Source: CAIXSC01 sp046349915 (GTDB lineage: Bacteria > Planctomycetota > Planctomycetia > Pirellulales > Pirellulaceae). Taken from it: DNA of 64,000 nt. The stretch lies in the NCBI GenBank assembly GCA_046349915.1, contig JAXMBL010000008.1:372001-436000 (forward strand), read 5' to 3'. How positions within the stretch are numbered: position 1 is the first letter of the stretch; each line of letters opens with the position of its first letter. Positions 35,185 to 44,242 of the stretch are shown here, in pieces. Made by a program: the position numbers and the translations under genes. The notes under the pieces are model-generated. The model was not told the DNA's origin and made no database searches. It was given only the letters and a program-made list of their open reading frames with translations.

Positions 35185-35378
35185 TGATCGCCCCGCAGGG
35201 GCATGACATGATAGCCCAGGGCAGAGCGCAGCGCCGCCCTGGGGTGCCTTGGATTGGGCCGCCCATTCAGGGCTTGAGGAGGGTGTCGCTTGCTCGCCTG
35301 CTTACCCAGGGCGTCGCTCCACGGCTGCGCCGCGTCGCTCTGCCGCTGGGCTATCTTGTCGCTGCCCCATTCGGGGCG
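35185..35378. repeat. GC-rich dispersed element overlapping a gene's 3' end
   Basis: The sequence contains AGCCCAGGGC and GCCGCCCTGGG inverted words, a second block with CCCAGGGCGTCGCTC and CGCTGGGCTAT, and GCCCCATTCGGGGC. It reads like the intergenic element that recurs in planctomycete genomes and gives spurious proteins. Its end supplies the stop codon of the next gene on the minus strand. Confidence 0.7.
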
Positions 35379-35869
35379 TGGGCATGCTTTTGTGTGGCCG
35401 GTTTCGGCTTGAGTTCAATGATCGCCTTGCCGCCTTTGTCGATCCCTTTCAATTGCCCAGTTGGTATCAGGCTGGGATCGTAAAGTTGAGGGCGATGTTG
35501 AAAGCCGGGATCTTGGCGTTTCTTGGCGATAATGTCCGCGAGGTCACGCTGCAATCGCTCGGCGGTCTCTAAATCCAATTGTGCCGTGAGTGCCGTGAAA
35601 TTATGGTCGGGGTCATACAGCCGAACCATCACGCGTGTATCAGGCAGATTGTTTCCTTGAGCATCAATGCCTCGCCAACTGGTCTCGACGCTCCATTTGA
35701 ATCGAGATGGGACCGCTACGACTCCTGTATCACTTGACTTAAAAGCGCCCGTGTAGAGGTAGTAGGCGTTTTCAAGCGGGACCTTTTCTTGGGTGTCCCC
35801 GTAGGCCACGGTGAGCGCAAGACACACAGAAAAGGCAATGAGAATAGTTGGATTTCGGAGTGTTCGCAT
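35351..35869 (-). CDS. Secreted protein of unknown function with repeat-derived tail
   Basis: A 172-residue protein with a clear signal peptide (MRTLRNPTILIAFSVCLALTV) and probable cleavage after VAYG. The mature part carries a beta-rich segment (FKWSVETSWRG, TRVMVRLYDPDHNF) and a helical segment (LETAERLQRDLADIIAKKRQ). A lysine-rich end, KPKPATQKHAHAPNGAATR, follows, whose last dozen residues and stop come from a GC-rich dispersed element. No family was recognised. Its start is supported by an ATG with an upstream AATGCG region and by the signal peptide. It is single and flanked by repeats on both sides. Confidence 0.75.
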   Translation of the reverse strand: MRTLRNPTILIAFSVCLALTVAYGDTQEKVPLENAYYLYTGAFKSSDTGVVAVPSRFKWSVETSWRGIDAQGNNLPDTRVMVRLYDPDHNFTALTAQLDLETAERLQRDLADIIAKKRQDPGFQHRPQLYDPSLIPTGQLKGIDKGGKAIIELKPKPATQKHAHAPNGAATR

Positions 35870-35917
35870 TGGTCGTGTCCGTATCGTTTAAGTGGAATTC
35901 TTCGGTGCGGATCGGAT

Positions 35918-36000
35918 CGACGGACTAGAAGTCCGTCGTACAGTGTTTACAAACCACCAACTTTCTTCCTTTTCCCTTTTTCCTTCTTCCTTTCTCCTTT
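35918..36000. repeat. A palindrome plus polypyrimidine tract
   Basis: The A core is at 35918-35938. A nearly pure C/T tract follows from about 35958 to 36003, reaching the stop codon of the FG-GAP gene. The tract is the mirror type of the purine tract at 5508-5539. Confidence 0.82.
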
Positions 36001-39000
36001 TCACTTTTCAAACCTGATGGCCGTCAGCGCGCAGCAGTCCCAGTTCTTGCCGCCGCGGCTGGCGTTCCAGGTGACGAATAGAGTTTTGCCCGCGGCATCC
36101 AAGGCAACGCTGTAGGTTCCCTTGAGAGCGCAGCCGTACTTCTCCTGATAGAACGGATGCAGGACGCACAGCACTTTGCGTTGGCGAGTGCGAATGTCAA
36201 ACTGGACTACGGGCGTGCCGTCTTTCTCGGCTCCGCCATGCGCGCCCGGGATGTAGTACAGATAGCGGCCGGTCGCATCGACGTCGATCGACGCGATGTA
36301 AGTTTGCGATCCGACGGCGGCTGGTCCCAGGTTCTCGGCTTGTTCGGTACGAGTGTTGAAGGCCCAGATCGAGGGCGTTTCTCGAGCTTGGCCGGACGAG
36401 ACGGTGTAGATGATCCCGTCCGCCGTCTCCTCCGTAGCCGCTCGAGCGCCCAGTGCGGTGGGCAGTTCGACCGGCGGCCCAGGCTTTTTGGAATCCCAAC
36501 GCACCAACTTGCCGTCATCTTGCGAACCAGGCGTGTAGTAGACTCGCCCCGTCGATTTCGCGAACATCAAACAGCGAGGCGGACCATCAGGGCCGATGTA
36601 GAGCGGCTTGCGAGCACGGATGTCGTACGCCAAAAACTGAATGCCCATCAGCGGACTGTCGCTCCCCGGCGCACTCCCCGCGTAGAAGATCAGCCGTTCG
36701 GCATCCAGCACGCTGGCCGGGAGACAATGCTTGGGAACGGGCCCATGCGCCACAATCTCCGACTCGCCCGTCTCGGGATGACACCGCACGATCCAATCAC
36801 CCAGGTAGTGGTTCGCGTCGGTGGTTGCTTTGGTCGAACCGCGGTGAGTCGAGCAGTAAATCCAACCGTCGTGCCCTAGGTCGAGTCGGCTGTGAATCTT
36901 GGCTGGCGCGTAGTGACCCGCGGGCAGCTTCAATAACGATTTTAAGTCCAACAGTTTGCGAAACGACTTGCGAGCAGGATTGTATTCGTACACGAAGGCA
37001 TTGCCCGCGGGCGCCAAGTGGTCGCCAATCGACGCATAGTACTTGTCGCCGATCGTCAGACTGTCTCCCCAGTTCGACCAGGGATTACCCGCGTAGTCCT
37101 GGCCCGGAAAATATAAGAAGTCGACAACGGGCGGCGTCTTCGCAAACGGGATATCGGCCGGGATCGTCGCGGGACGCTCCAGGAATCTTGCGTCCGAGTC
37201 GGTCGCGGAATCGGCGCCAGTGGGGAGTTTCGGAGGAAACTCGAGGACGACCGCGGGAGGCGACGTCTTCGCTTTCTTCGCTTTGGAGTCTCGAGCAGGT
37301 GTTGCCGCTTGGTCCGTCGACGCATTTGGCACACGAGTTACTTCGTCGCCGCCCAGCGCGACTCGCTGGTCCACCTTCACCTGCTTATGTTCGACTCGAC
37401 CGCGGCCATGTGGCCACTCGATCCGCACATCCACCGGTTGCTCGTCGGCAAGACCAAAGTGCAACATTGCTTCCGCCGACGAGGCATATCCATGGCCCGC
37501 ATGAATCTCTTGACAGCCCAACAACGCCTCGGGTTTGCCCAGTTCGCCGCCGCGGTACACCGTCACGCGTGCGCCAATGCCTGCTCGATTGACTCCTGCG
37601 GGGCTCTTCACCGACACTTGAAGCCAATGCCCCCCTTCGCTCTCGTTTCGCAGCAAGAGCGCCGGCCGCTCACTCCACCAACTCGCCACAAACAAATCCA
37701 TCCGACCATCTCGGTCAAAGTCGGCGGCGGGCATCGGCGCCGAGTAGATCACTTTCGCATCGGCGATCATCTTTTTGAAAAAGTCTCCCGAGCGCTTCAT
37801 CATGCGATCTTGGTCAGTAGGAAAGTCATTGCAATCCCAGCCCGTCAGCTCGAAGCGAGGCACCCCGTCGCGAACCCCTACCCCGCGAAAAATCACCGGA
37901 CGAGGTTTCCCCGAGTCAAATTTCACGATGCTGGCCGCGATATCCACCCAGCCGTCGTTGTCCAAATCCTGCACTTCGAGATGAGGCGACTTTAACGCCA
38001 GCGGCGACAAACCGGCGGTCTCCGTGATTTCCTCGAAAACGGACTCGTCCTCGCGCAGGCCTCGGTTCAAAAACAAACGAGGCGCAACGGGGCTGACCCA
38101 AGGGGATTTGAAGTGCGGGCCGAGCACGACATCCAGACGACCGTCTCGGTTGACATCGGCCAACGTGACGCCGCAAACCATGTTGTCGCCGCCCGTACCT
38201 GGCCAGGCGAACAGTTCACGAGCCCGCTGGGACTCGCGGAACTTCCCCCGTCCATCATTGATCAACAGTCGATTGCCGCCGCCATGCGACGCGAGAAACA
38301 AATCGGGCCATCCATCACCCGTCACATCCCCCGCGGCGACTCCTAATCCGGGCGAGTCGGGAAGGCCGATTACATCGGTGATCTCTTCAAACTTCAAGTC
38401 GCCTCGATTGGCGAACAATCGAGTTCGTTTGGTGGGCGAACCGTTGTAGCCGGGCAACGGGTCTTCGCCGACCAGCAAGTCGAGCAGTCCGTCGCCATCG
38501 ACATCGACGGCCGCGGCGCTCCGTCCTCCAAATTCCAACGGACAAGAAGCATTGCCCGCCGACACATCGGTGAAGCCCGCGGCCCCATCGTTACGCAGCA
38601 ACGCACAACCGCGTATGTCGTTCTTTTTCTGCGGCATGCTCGAAACATAGAGATCGAGATCGCCGTCATTGTCGAGGTCGACCAGCAAGGTTCCGGTAGC
38701 ACGCGAAGGCAAGGCGGTGGTGCTGGAACCGCCCGCGACAAACTTGCCGTCCCGCTGAAGAACCAGTTGGTTGGCTGGCGCCGTCGCCGAGGCAAAAGAG
38801 CCAACGTACAGATCAACTTGCCCATCTAGATTGACGTCGCCCCAACCCGCGGCATGCCCCTGCAGGCCGGCGAGTAATTGAGCAAGCCCAGACTCGGCGG
38901 CGACGTCCCGAAAGCGAAACCGCTCGGGACTCTCCGCGTGAGCTCGTCCCAGCGGTAGTACAAATGCGACGCCGACAATCAACTCGATCCAAGAATAGCG

Positions 39001-39003
39001 CAT
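36001..39003 (-). CDS. Exported FG-GAP/VCBS and ASPIC/UnbV protein with C-terminal beta-propeller
   Basis: A 1000-residue protein with a signal peptide (LIVGVAFVLPLGRAHA). The first 450 residues carry repeated calcium-binding FG-GAP/VCBS units (for example DVNLDGQVDLYVG, DLDNDGDLDLYVS, DVDGDGLLDLLVG, DFDRDGRMDLFVA). An ASPIC/UnbV domain follows, recognisable by GIGARVTVYRGG and the IEWPHGRG segment. After a charged linker (KAKKAKTSPP), residues about 610-1000 form a second propeller-like region with aromatic blade motifs such as YPARKSF-like turns and DIRTRQRK. UnbV/CRTAC1-type proteins are thought to act outside the cytoplasm in ligand or ion binding. It lies 42 bases downstream of the porin gene, so the two are probably one transcript. 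Confidence 0.87.
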   Translation of the reverse strand: MRYSWIELIVGVAFVLPLGRAHAESPERFRFRDVAAESGLAQLLAGLQGHAAGWGDVNLDGQVDLYVGSFASATAPANQLVLQRDGKFVAGGSSTTALPSRATGTLLVDLDNDGDLDLYVSSMPQKKNDIRGCALLRNDGAAGFTDVSAGNASCPLEFGGRSAAAVDVDGDGLLDLLVGEDPLPGYNGSPTKRTRLFANRGDLKFEEITDVIGLPDSPGLGVAAGDVTGDGWPDLFLASHGGGNRLLINDGRGKFRESQRARELFAWPGTGGDNMVCGVTLADVNRDGRLDVVLGPHFKSPWVSPVAPRLFLNRGLREDESVFEEITETAGLSPLALKSPHLEVQDLDNDGWVDIAASIVKFDSGKPRPVIFRGVGVRDGVPRFELTGWDCNDFPTDQDRMMKRSGDFFKKMIADAKVIYSAPMPAADFDRDGRMDLFVASWWSERPALLLRNESEGGHWLQVSVKSPAGVNRAGIGARVTVYRGGELGKPEALLGCQEIHAGHGYASSAEAMLHFGLADEQPVDVRIEWPHGRGRVEHKQVKVDQRVALGGDEVTRVPNASTDQAATPARDSKAKKAKTSPPAVVLEFPPKLPTGADSATDSDARFLERPATIPADIPFAKTPPVVDFLYFPGQDYAGNPWSNWGDSLTIGDKYYASIGDHLAPAGNAFVYEYNPARKSFRKLLDLKSLLKLPAGHYAPAKIHSRLDLGHDGWIYCSTHRGSTKATTDANHYLGDWIVRCHPETGESEIVAHGPVPKHCLPASVLDAERLIFYAGSAPGSDSPLMGIQFLAYDIRARKPLYIGPDGPPRCLMFAKSTGRVYYTPGSQDDGKLVRWDSKKPGPPVELPTALGARAATEETADGIIYTVSSGQARETPSIWAFNTRTEQAENLGPAAVGSQTYIASIDVDATGRYLYYIPGAHGGAEKDGTPVVQFDIRTRQRKVLCVLHPFYQEKYGCALKGTYSVALDAAGKTLFVTWNASRGGKNWDCCALTAIRFEK

Positions 39004-39045
39004 GACGGACTCTCCTGAAGGTTGAGTCCGTGACTATAGCAGATG

Positions 39046-40536
39046 CTAGAAGTCGATCTGAGCCCGCATGGCAAACGCATCCATGGTGCCTCGTTCCTGA
39101 TTCGGATGCGTGGGAACGCTGTGGATATAGTTGAACACGATCTTGGTAAAGGGATTCCAATACCAATTGACGCCCAGGGTTCCATCCACCACTTCGCCGC
39201 CAACGATATCCTGGTCGGTCAGGTCGATCCAGGAGATACGAGCCGCAACCTCCCACGCGCCCATGCCAGTGGCGACGCAGTCGTCGGTGGTACGCACTCG
39301 AAAGAAATTCTCATGCGGAATCACTCGGTCGATGGCGCCCGCCTTTCGGTCATAGGGGCGATGTTCGCCGGTCAGGAAGTAGCCGATTTGTCCATAGGCG
39401 CCGGGAAGAGTCGCTTCGGTCCCATTGCGCTGCTGCACATAGGATAACATCGCTTCGGACTGCAACGACCAAGGCCCGCGCACCCACAGCAATTCGCCGC
39501 CAAACACGTTGTACTGCGACACCAATCGCGGACCAGTCGCTGCAAAGAAGGGCGTACCGTTAAACAGGCCGGGTTCAGGCTGGCCGCTGGTCCCCGGCGC
39601 GCCGGGTGCGTTCTCGCCGATATAGATTTCGGGGATGGTCCGGAAGTTCACCAAGTCGCGCGGCGGCGAATTGTAAAAGTGGCCCAGTCCCAAGTGCAGA
39701 TAACCTTCGCCATTGGACGGTTCGTCCCACCAGGGCAACCAAGTCACCCGCTCTGCCGTCCCCCAGCCGCCATTCGTGCTGATCGACCCGCCAAATTGGT
39801 CCTGCCCGGTGCGAAACATCGACGCCGCCCAAGTGTGTCGCAGATCTTCCGAATGGTCGTAGAAGCCAATGCCAAGATGGCGAAACGGAGTAAACGCCTG
39901 AAACAACAGCGACCGCTCCATGAAGGTCGTGTAGCGGAAGCTGCTGACCACTTCCAAACTGAACGGCTGCTTCCACTGCCCGATGCGCACATTTCCGAGC
40001 ACGGGGAGGTCGGTCGTTTCGAGCCACACATCCGTAAACGTGGGGCGACCGAAGAAACCAAAGTCCATCTGAAAGAAGTAATTCGTGGTCTCCGACACCG
40101 AGCCTTTCGCCGAGAGACGTGCTCGACGAAAGTCGGCGCCATCCTGAATCCGCCCATAAGTGGCTATATTCGCCGCGCTTTGACTAAAGAATCCCACGTC
40201 GGCTTGAAAGACGCCGTTCACTTGAATCGTCGGATACTTGATCGGCGACGCTCCGGCCTCAGCCGACTTGTCGCCGCCGCTGGCCATCAGCGAGTCGGTG
40301 CTGACGAACGACTCACTGGCTTGCGGCGCCGAAACTGCCCAGTCGTCGGCCGCGGGCAATCTGTGCATCGCTGCGAGCGCCGCCTCGGTGGAACGCAGTC
40401 GTGCCGCCAACTGCTCAAACTCTTCCCGAGTTACCTGTTCTTCCGAATTGTTGGCCGTTGACTCCTCGCCATTTACGACGTTCAACGCCCCAGAAACTCC
40501 GATCAACAAACAAGATAGCACGATCAAGCAACGCAT
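39046..40536 (-). CDS. OprO/OprP-type porin
   Basis: About 496 residues from the ATG at 40536, which has GGAGGGTGGG upstream and gives the signal peptide MRCLIVLSCLLIGVSG. A short coiled-coil-like stretch (EEQVTREEFEQLAARLRSTEAALAA) follows the leader, as in planctomycete porins of this group. Then comes the beta-barrel region with porin O/P landmarks: DGADFRRARLSAKG, YFFQMDFGFFGRP and VRIGQWKQPFSLE. The C-terminus ends in a hydrophobic strand with terminal phenylalanine (AMRAQIDF), the outer-membrane sorting signal. Related porins carry phosphate or pyrophosphate; the substrate here is unknown. It probably forms an operon with the FG-GAP/UnbV gene downstream. Confidence 0.92.
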   Translation of the reverse strand: MRCLIVLSCLLIGVSGALNVVNGEESTANNSEEQVTREEFEQLAARLRSTEAALAAMHRLPAADDWAVSAPQASESFVSTDSLMASGGDKSAEAGASPIKYPTIQVNGVFQADVGFFSQSAANIATYGRIQDGADFRRARLSAKGSVSETTNYFFQMDFGFFGRPTFTDVWLETTDLPVLGNVRIGQWKQPFSLEVVSSFRYTTFMERSLLFQAFTPFRHLGIGFYDHSEDLRHTWAASMFRTGQDQFGGSISTNGGWGTAERVTWLPWWDEPSNGEGYLHLGLGHFYNSPPRDLVNFRTIPEIYIGENAPGAPGTSGQPEPGLFNGTPFFAATGPRLVSQYNVFGGELLWVRGPWSLQSEAMLSYVQQRNGTEATLPGAYGQIGYFLTGEHRPYDRKAGAIDRVIPHENFFRVRTTDDCVATGMGAWEVAARISWIDLTDQDIVGGEVVDGTLGVNWYWNPFTKIVFNYIHSVPTHPNQERGTMDAFAMRAQIDF

Positions 40537-40704
40537 CGTTACCCACCCTCCGCCATCACCCTCGATGTGCTTCGTCAACGACGCGCGGACGAATAGCACT
40601 TGGCTCCTTCTCTTAACGTCGATCTAAGCACAGCCCGCACTCGACGTAAAATCGTTAACATCCCGACAGCTACCCAAAGTCCCTGGTTGACGGCCTCTGT
40701 TGTA

Positions 40705-40869
40705 CGACGGACTAGAAGTCCGTCGAACGATGGTAGCCCGCTCACTTCGTGAGCGGTCAGCCGCGTGGCCGGCGAGCGCCCGTCGCCGCCAGCCAAGTCG
40801 CTAAGTAGGCCGAATGATGCGAAGAAATCGCCGCTCGGCGGACCAGATCGACGGACTAGAAGTCCGTCG
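40705..40869. repeat. A-B-A composite palindromic element, 165 bp
   Basis: A cores at 40705-40725 and 40849-40869 with B at about 40738-40756. The right A ends five bases from the TAA of the HMA-like gene. Confidence 0.9.
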
Positions 40870-40873
40870 TACA

Positions 40874-41476
40874 TTACTTAGCCGCGGCTTCGCCTAGCGT
40901 TACGTTGCGCTGCTTCAGAGCCATTTCGAGCTTCGCTTGGTCTATCTTCTCGGGATCGATCCAAGCCACAACCAAACCGTCTCGAAAACTGGCCGTTGCC
41001 TGCTCGACCCCCTCGAGTCGGTAGATGGCCTCGTACGCGCCAAAACAACAGCCTTTGCAGTCGAGTCCGCGGATCGGTATCTCGACTCGCTTGAGCTGCT
41101 CCCGTGACTTCGCCAACGGGCCGCGGATGCCAAACGTTGAGTAGGATTGAGTTCGCACCAAGCTATCCAATCGCTCGACGATCTGTTCCGGCTTTGGTCG
41201 ATTCAAGACCTTGTCGGGATCGTATTCGAAAACCGCTTCCGCCTGATCGAAGTCCACCGACACCAATCGCACCTCGGGGATTCGCTCTTCGAACAACTGC
41301 CGCAAGTCGTCCACTCGTTCCTTCATAAACAACCCAGTGACGCGATGGCGCAACATTCTTGGGCCCGTCGTCGCCGGTTCCTGTCCACACAGGTTCGAGT
41401 CGCTTAAGCTCGCCCCGATCACGAGCATCATCGCGAGCGTACGCCAAGTCATTAAAGCTCTGTGCATGATGCTCAC
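40874..41476 (-). CDS. Secreted protein with two HMA-like domains, the second metal-binding
   Basis: A 200-residue protein starting with a GTG that overlaps the DUF1592 stop (an ATG follows at 41467). The N-terminus carries a signal peptide ending near residue 30. Two ferredoxin-like halves follow. The first (40-110) has no cysteines. The second has the GLDCKGCC motif (C140, C143, C144), a variant of the heavy-metal-associated M-x-C-x2-C motif, and a VEQATASFRDGLVVAWIDPEK strand-helix pattern normal for the fold. It is the third gene of a run with DUF1552 and DUF1592 proteins, so it may deliver or sense a metal such as copper for the exported redox proteins. That link is inferred from position only. 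Confidence 0.8.
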   Translation of the reverse strand: MSIMHRALMTWRTLAMMLVIGASLSDSNLCGQEPATTGPRMLRHRVTGLFMKERVDDLRQLFEERIPEVRLVSVDFDQAEAVFEYDPDKVLNRPKPEQIVERLDSLVRTQSYSTFGIRGPLAKSREQLKRVEIPIRGLDCKGCCFGAYEAIYRLEGVEQATASFRDGLVVAWIDPEKIDQAKLEMALKQRNVTLGEAAAK

Positions 41477-44196
41477 TTTGTCTGAAACAGAGGACTTTGA
41501 ACCAATTCATGAATGAGCGAGCGGACTCCGCCGCCTCGTTCACTGACACGATCAACGATCCGTTCGAGTTCTGCGCGTTCCGAGAATGCGATATCGCGCC
41601 CCGCCGAGTAGACCGCCAACTGCCGCGTCACATTCTTGAGTAATCGTCGCGGATTCTCGGCCAAATGCTGCTGCAACTCGACCACGTCCTTGAACGCTCG
41701 CTCGTCTGGCAAGACGCCGGAGGAGTCGACCGGAGGGCCCAGTTTAAAGCCAATGCCAATAAACGGGTCAATCGTTCCGCGCGGGGCGGGATCTCCTTCG
41801 CCGATCGAACGATATCGATTACGCCAACCGCCGATCACATCAAACGACTCGAGGGCAAAACCAGGCGGGTCCATCTTGCGATGACACGACGCACAGACCG
41901 CGTCGGTGCGGTGCTTATCAAGCTGTTCGCGGATCGTCTTCGCCCCGCGCACGTCCGGTTCAATGGCCGGTACATTCGGCGGCGGCGGATCGGGCTCTTC
42001 ACCCAGTAGTCGAGCCATCACGAATGCGCCTCGTGGGACAGGCGACGTCGTCGTGCCGTTGGCGGTGATCTTTAGTAGCGACGCTTGAGTGAGGAAAGGC
42101 CCACGCGGATGGTTCGCGGGCAAATCGACTCGACGAATCTGCGAGCCTTTGACGCCTGGAATTCCGTAGTGCGTAGCGAGTTTCTCGTTCAACATGGCGA
42201 ACTTCGAACGGACGAGATGCGTGGCATCAAGGTCTCGGTCCAGTAGTTCGCGGAAGTAGGCACGCGTCTCCGCCACCATCGAGTCTTGCAGGTAGGGACT
42301 GAATTCCGGGTATAACTTGCGATCGGGGTCGGTCGCCGCGATTTGCCTCAGTTTCAACCACTGCCCCAGAAAGTCGTCGACAAATCTCTTCGACCTGGGG
42401 TCCTTCAACAGACGTTCCACCTCGCCGCGCAACGTCGCGAGGTCACGCAAACGCCCTTCATCCGCAAGTCGACGCAGTGTGGCGTCTGGACCCGAATTCC
42501 AGAGAAAATACGACAAGCGAGCGGCCAGCGAGTGCTGGTCAATGAGCTGTCCTGACTTGGCCAAGGGCCGAGCACTCGCCTCTCCCGCCTCACCACTCCG
42601 CTCGCCCTCGACCCGTTCGACATGATAGAGAAAATCGGGCGAACAGAGCGCGGCGCGGAAGGCCCAACGCATCGCGACTTCGAAACTATCGCCCTCCTGC
42701 AATCGTTGCTCAACTCGCTCGACGTAACTGCGTCTTGTCTCAGCCGAGACCGGCCTGCGAAACGCTTTTCCGAGAAACTCCCCTAATAATCGGTCGGCAT
42801 CGCGAGCCGGATCGCTGCTTGCGACGGTCCACAGGCCGCGCGAGGGATCAGGACGATTGAGGCCGGCCCCCAATTGTCTCACCTGCTTTCGCACAGGAGG
42901 CTTTACGTTCGGCTGTTCGCCCGCTTTGAACTCCACCAACGGCAAGTCCCCAAACAAGATACGATGGCTCGCAGGCGGCCATGAATCGTGCAAAGGGCCT
43001 TCTACTTCCAGCCAATCGACCGCGATGCCGGGTCCCGTGAATGCCATCGCCCGCCCCTTCCTGGCATAGTTCGCCACCGGCGCGAGCGAGGCCGTGTTAA
43101 AGCCAATCAACTCATTGTGGTTGAGCCAAGTGATCAACTCGTGAGTCTGCGAGTCCATCGATGGGGCGTCGAAATAGCCCAGCACATAACTGGGGTGCTG
43201 TCCGCCGCGCCCGTCGCCCGTCAGTTGGACGACAGACAATCGAGCCGCCTCAGTGCCGCGCCCCGGCAAGACTTGGCCCTTATCCCAGGTGAAACTCCAG
43301 AGCGAAGTGCGCACCCGGTAACGACCAGGGTAAATCGTCACATGTTCGATGAAGTAGGGGCTGAGTGATTCATCTTCGTGGCGGAATATTCCTACCGTCG
43401 ATTTGTTGCTGAAGAGGCCCAAGCGAGCATGGGCGCCTTCGTCGATATGATTAAACTCGCCAGCCGGTGGAAATGCCGGATCAGGCTTCTTGTCTTTCAG
43501 CAGCACACCATCGCCGTTCATCAGCACGTGTGCGACGAAACCGCCGTTGTTCGCGAGTGATATGCGGCGAGTGCGTGGCGTTGGCGCTTCGGGTTGAGTG
43601 GCAATGGCGAGTTCGAGCGCGTGGTCGGCCGCTTCGACATACTTAGCCATATTCACATGCGACAGATCGAGCGCCTCGCTATTCTTGTCGAACCCGAATG
43701 CGGAACCGTCCGTCGGCAGATTCCCCTGCAGCGCAATGCCGGGCATGTCGAACAGGTCGCGCAGCGTGTTCTCGTACTCGCCGCGAGTCAATCGACGCAA
43801 TGCCGTTCGACCCGACTCGCCGCGCCGCTGCTCCGCCGAAATCAACGATTCGCTTAACGACGCCAACATTGCGGTGGTTTCGGCGGCGTGCGGCCGGTCG
43901 GGATCAGGTTGAGTCTTGCGCAAGCTTGTGCGGGGCGGCATTTCTCCCGCCGCCACTCGGTCGTGAACCTTGACCCAGCGAGCGAAATGGTCGGAGTTCT
44001 CCAATTCCCACTCGAGCGACGAAAGATCCAAATTACCTTCTCGCGTCTCCGCATCGTGACAGGCGTAGCAGTGTTTTTTCAGATATTCGCGCGGCGGCTC
44101 CGCGGCGCTGGCAACTCCACATCCCCAGTTCGTCGAGCCTACGAAACTGCACACCGAAGCGGCAACTATCGCCGCTGCGCACACTAACCTGCGCAT
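41473..44196 (-). CDS. DUF1587/DUF1592/DUF1588/DUF1585 cytochrome-like protein
   Basis: About 907 residues from the ATG at 44196, with AAGGAATC upstream. After a signal peptide the protein has a heme-type motif CYACH (C43 to H47). It then shows the DUF1587 region (LTRGEYENTLRDLFD), DUF1592 (LAARLSYFLWNSGPD), DUF1588 (HYGIPGVKGS, HPRGPFLTQASLLKITANGT) and DUF1585. A second motif, CASCHRKMDPPGFALESFD, is the usual signature of this large planctomycete family. A carbohydrate-binding-like insertion lies in the first half. It forms the regular pair with DUF1552 (46 bases upstream) and overlaps the HMA-like gene downstream. A role in extracytoplasmic redox chemistry is assumed; it has not been shown. 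Confidence 0.92.
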   Translation of the reverse strand: MRRLVCAAAIVAASVCSFVGSTNWGCGVASAAEPPREYLKKHCYACHDAETREGNLDLSSLEWELENSDHFARWVKVHDRVAAGEMPPRTSLRKTQPDPDRPHAAETTAMLASLSESLISAEQRRGESGRTALRRLTRGEYENTLRDLFDMPGIALQGNLPTDGSAFGFDKNSEALDLSHVNMAKYVEAADHALELAIATQPEAPTPRTRRISLANNGGFVAHVLMNGDGVLLKDKKPDPAFPPAGEFNHIDEGAHARLGLFSNKSTVGIFRHEDESLSPYFIEHVTIYPGRYRVRTSLWSFTWDKGQVLPGRGTEAARLSVVQLTGDGRGGQHPSYVLGYFDAPSMDSQTHELITWLNHNELIGFNTASLAPVANYARKGRAMAFTGPGIAVDWLEVEGPLHDSWPPASHRILFGDLPLVEFKAGEQPNVKPPVRKQVRQLGAGLNRPDPSRGLWTVASSDPARDADRLLGEFLGKAFRRPVSAETRRSYVERVEQRLQEGDSFEVAMRWAFRAALCSPDFLYHVERVEGERSGEAGEASARPLAKSGQLIDQHSLAARLSYFLWNSGPDATLRRLADEGRLRDLATLRGEVERLLKDPRSKRFVDDFLGQWLKLRQIAATDPDRKLYPEFSPYLQDSMVAETRAYFRELLDRDLDATHLVRSKFAMLNEKLATHYGIPGVKGSQIRRVDLPANHPRGPFLTQASLLKITANGTTTSPVPRGAFVMARLLGEEPDPPPPNVPAIEPDVRGAKTIREQLDKHRTDAVCASCHRKMDPPGFALESFDVIGGWRNRYRSIGEGDPAPRGTIDPFIGIGFKLGPPVDSSGVLPDERAFKDVVELQQHLAENPRRLLKNVTRQLAVYSAGRDIAFSERAELERIVDRVSERGGGVRSLIHELVQSPLFQTK

Positions 44197-44242
44197 GATT
44201 CGATTCCTTGTCACTCAATCGCTCAATCTATCGAGAACCCTA

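Noticed and set aside
40600..40700. Possible tRNA or small RNA near the repeat cluster
   Set aside because: No cloverleaf or anticodon arm can be drawn; only leader and repeat sequence is present.
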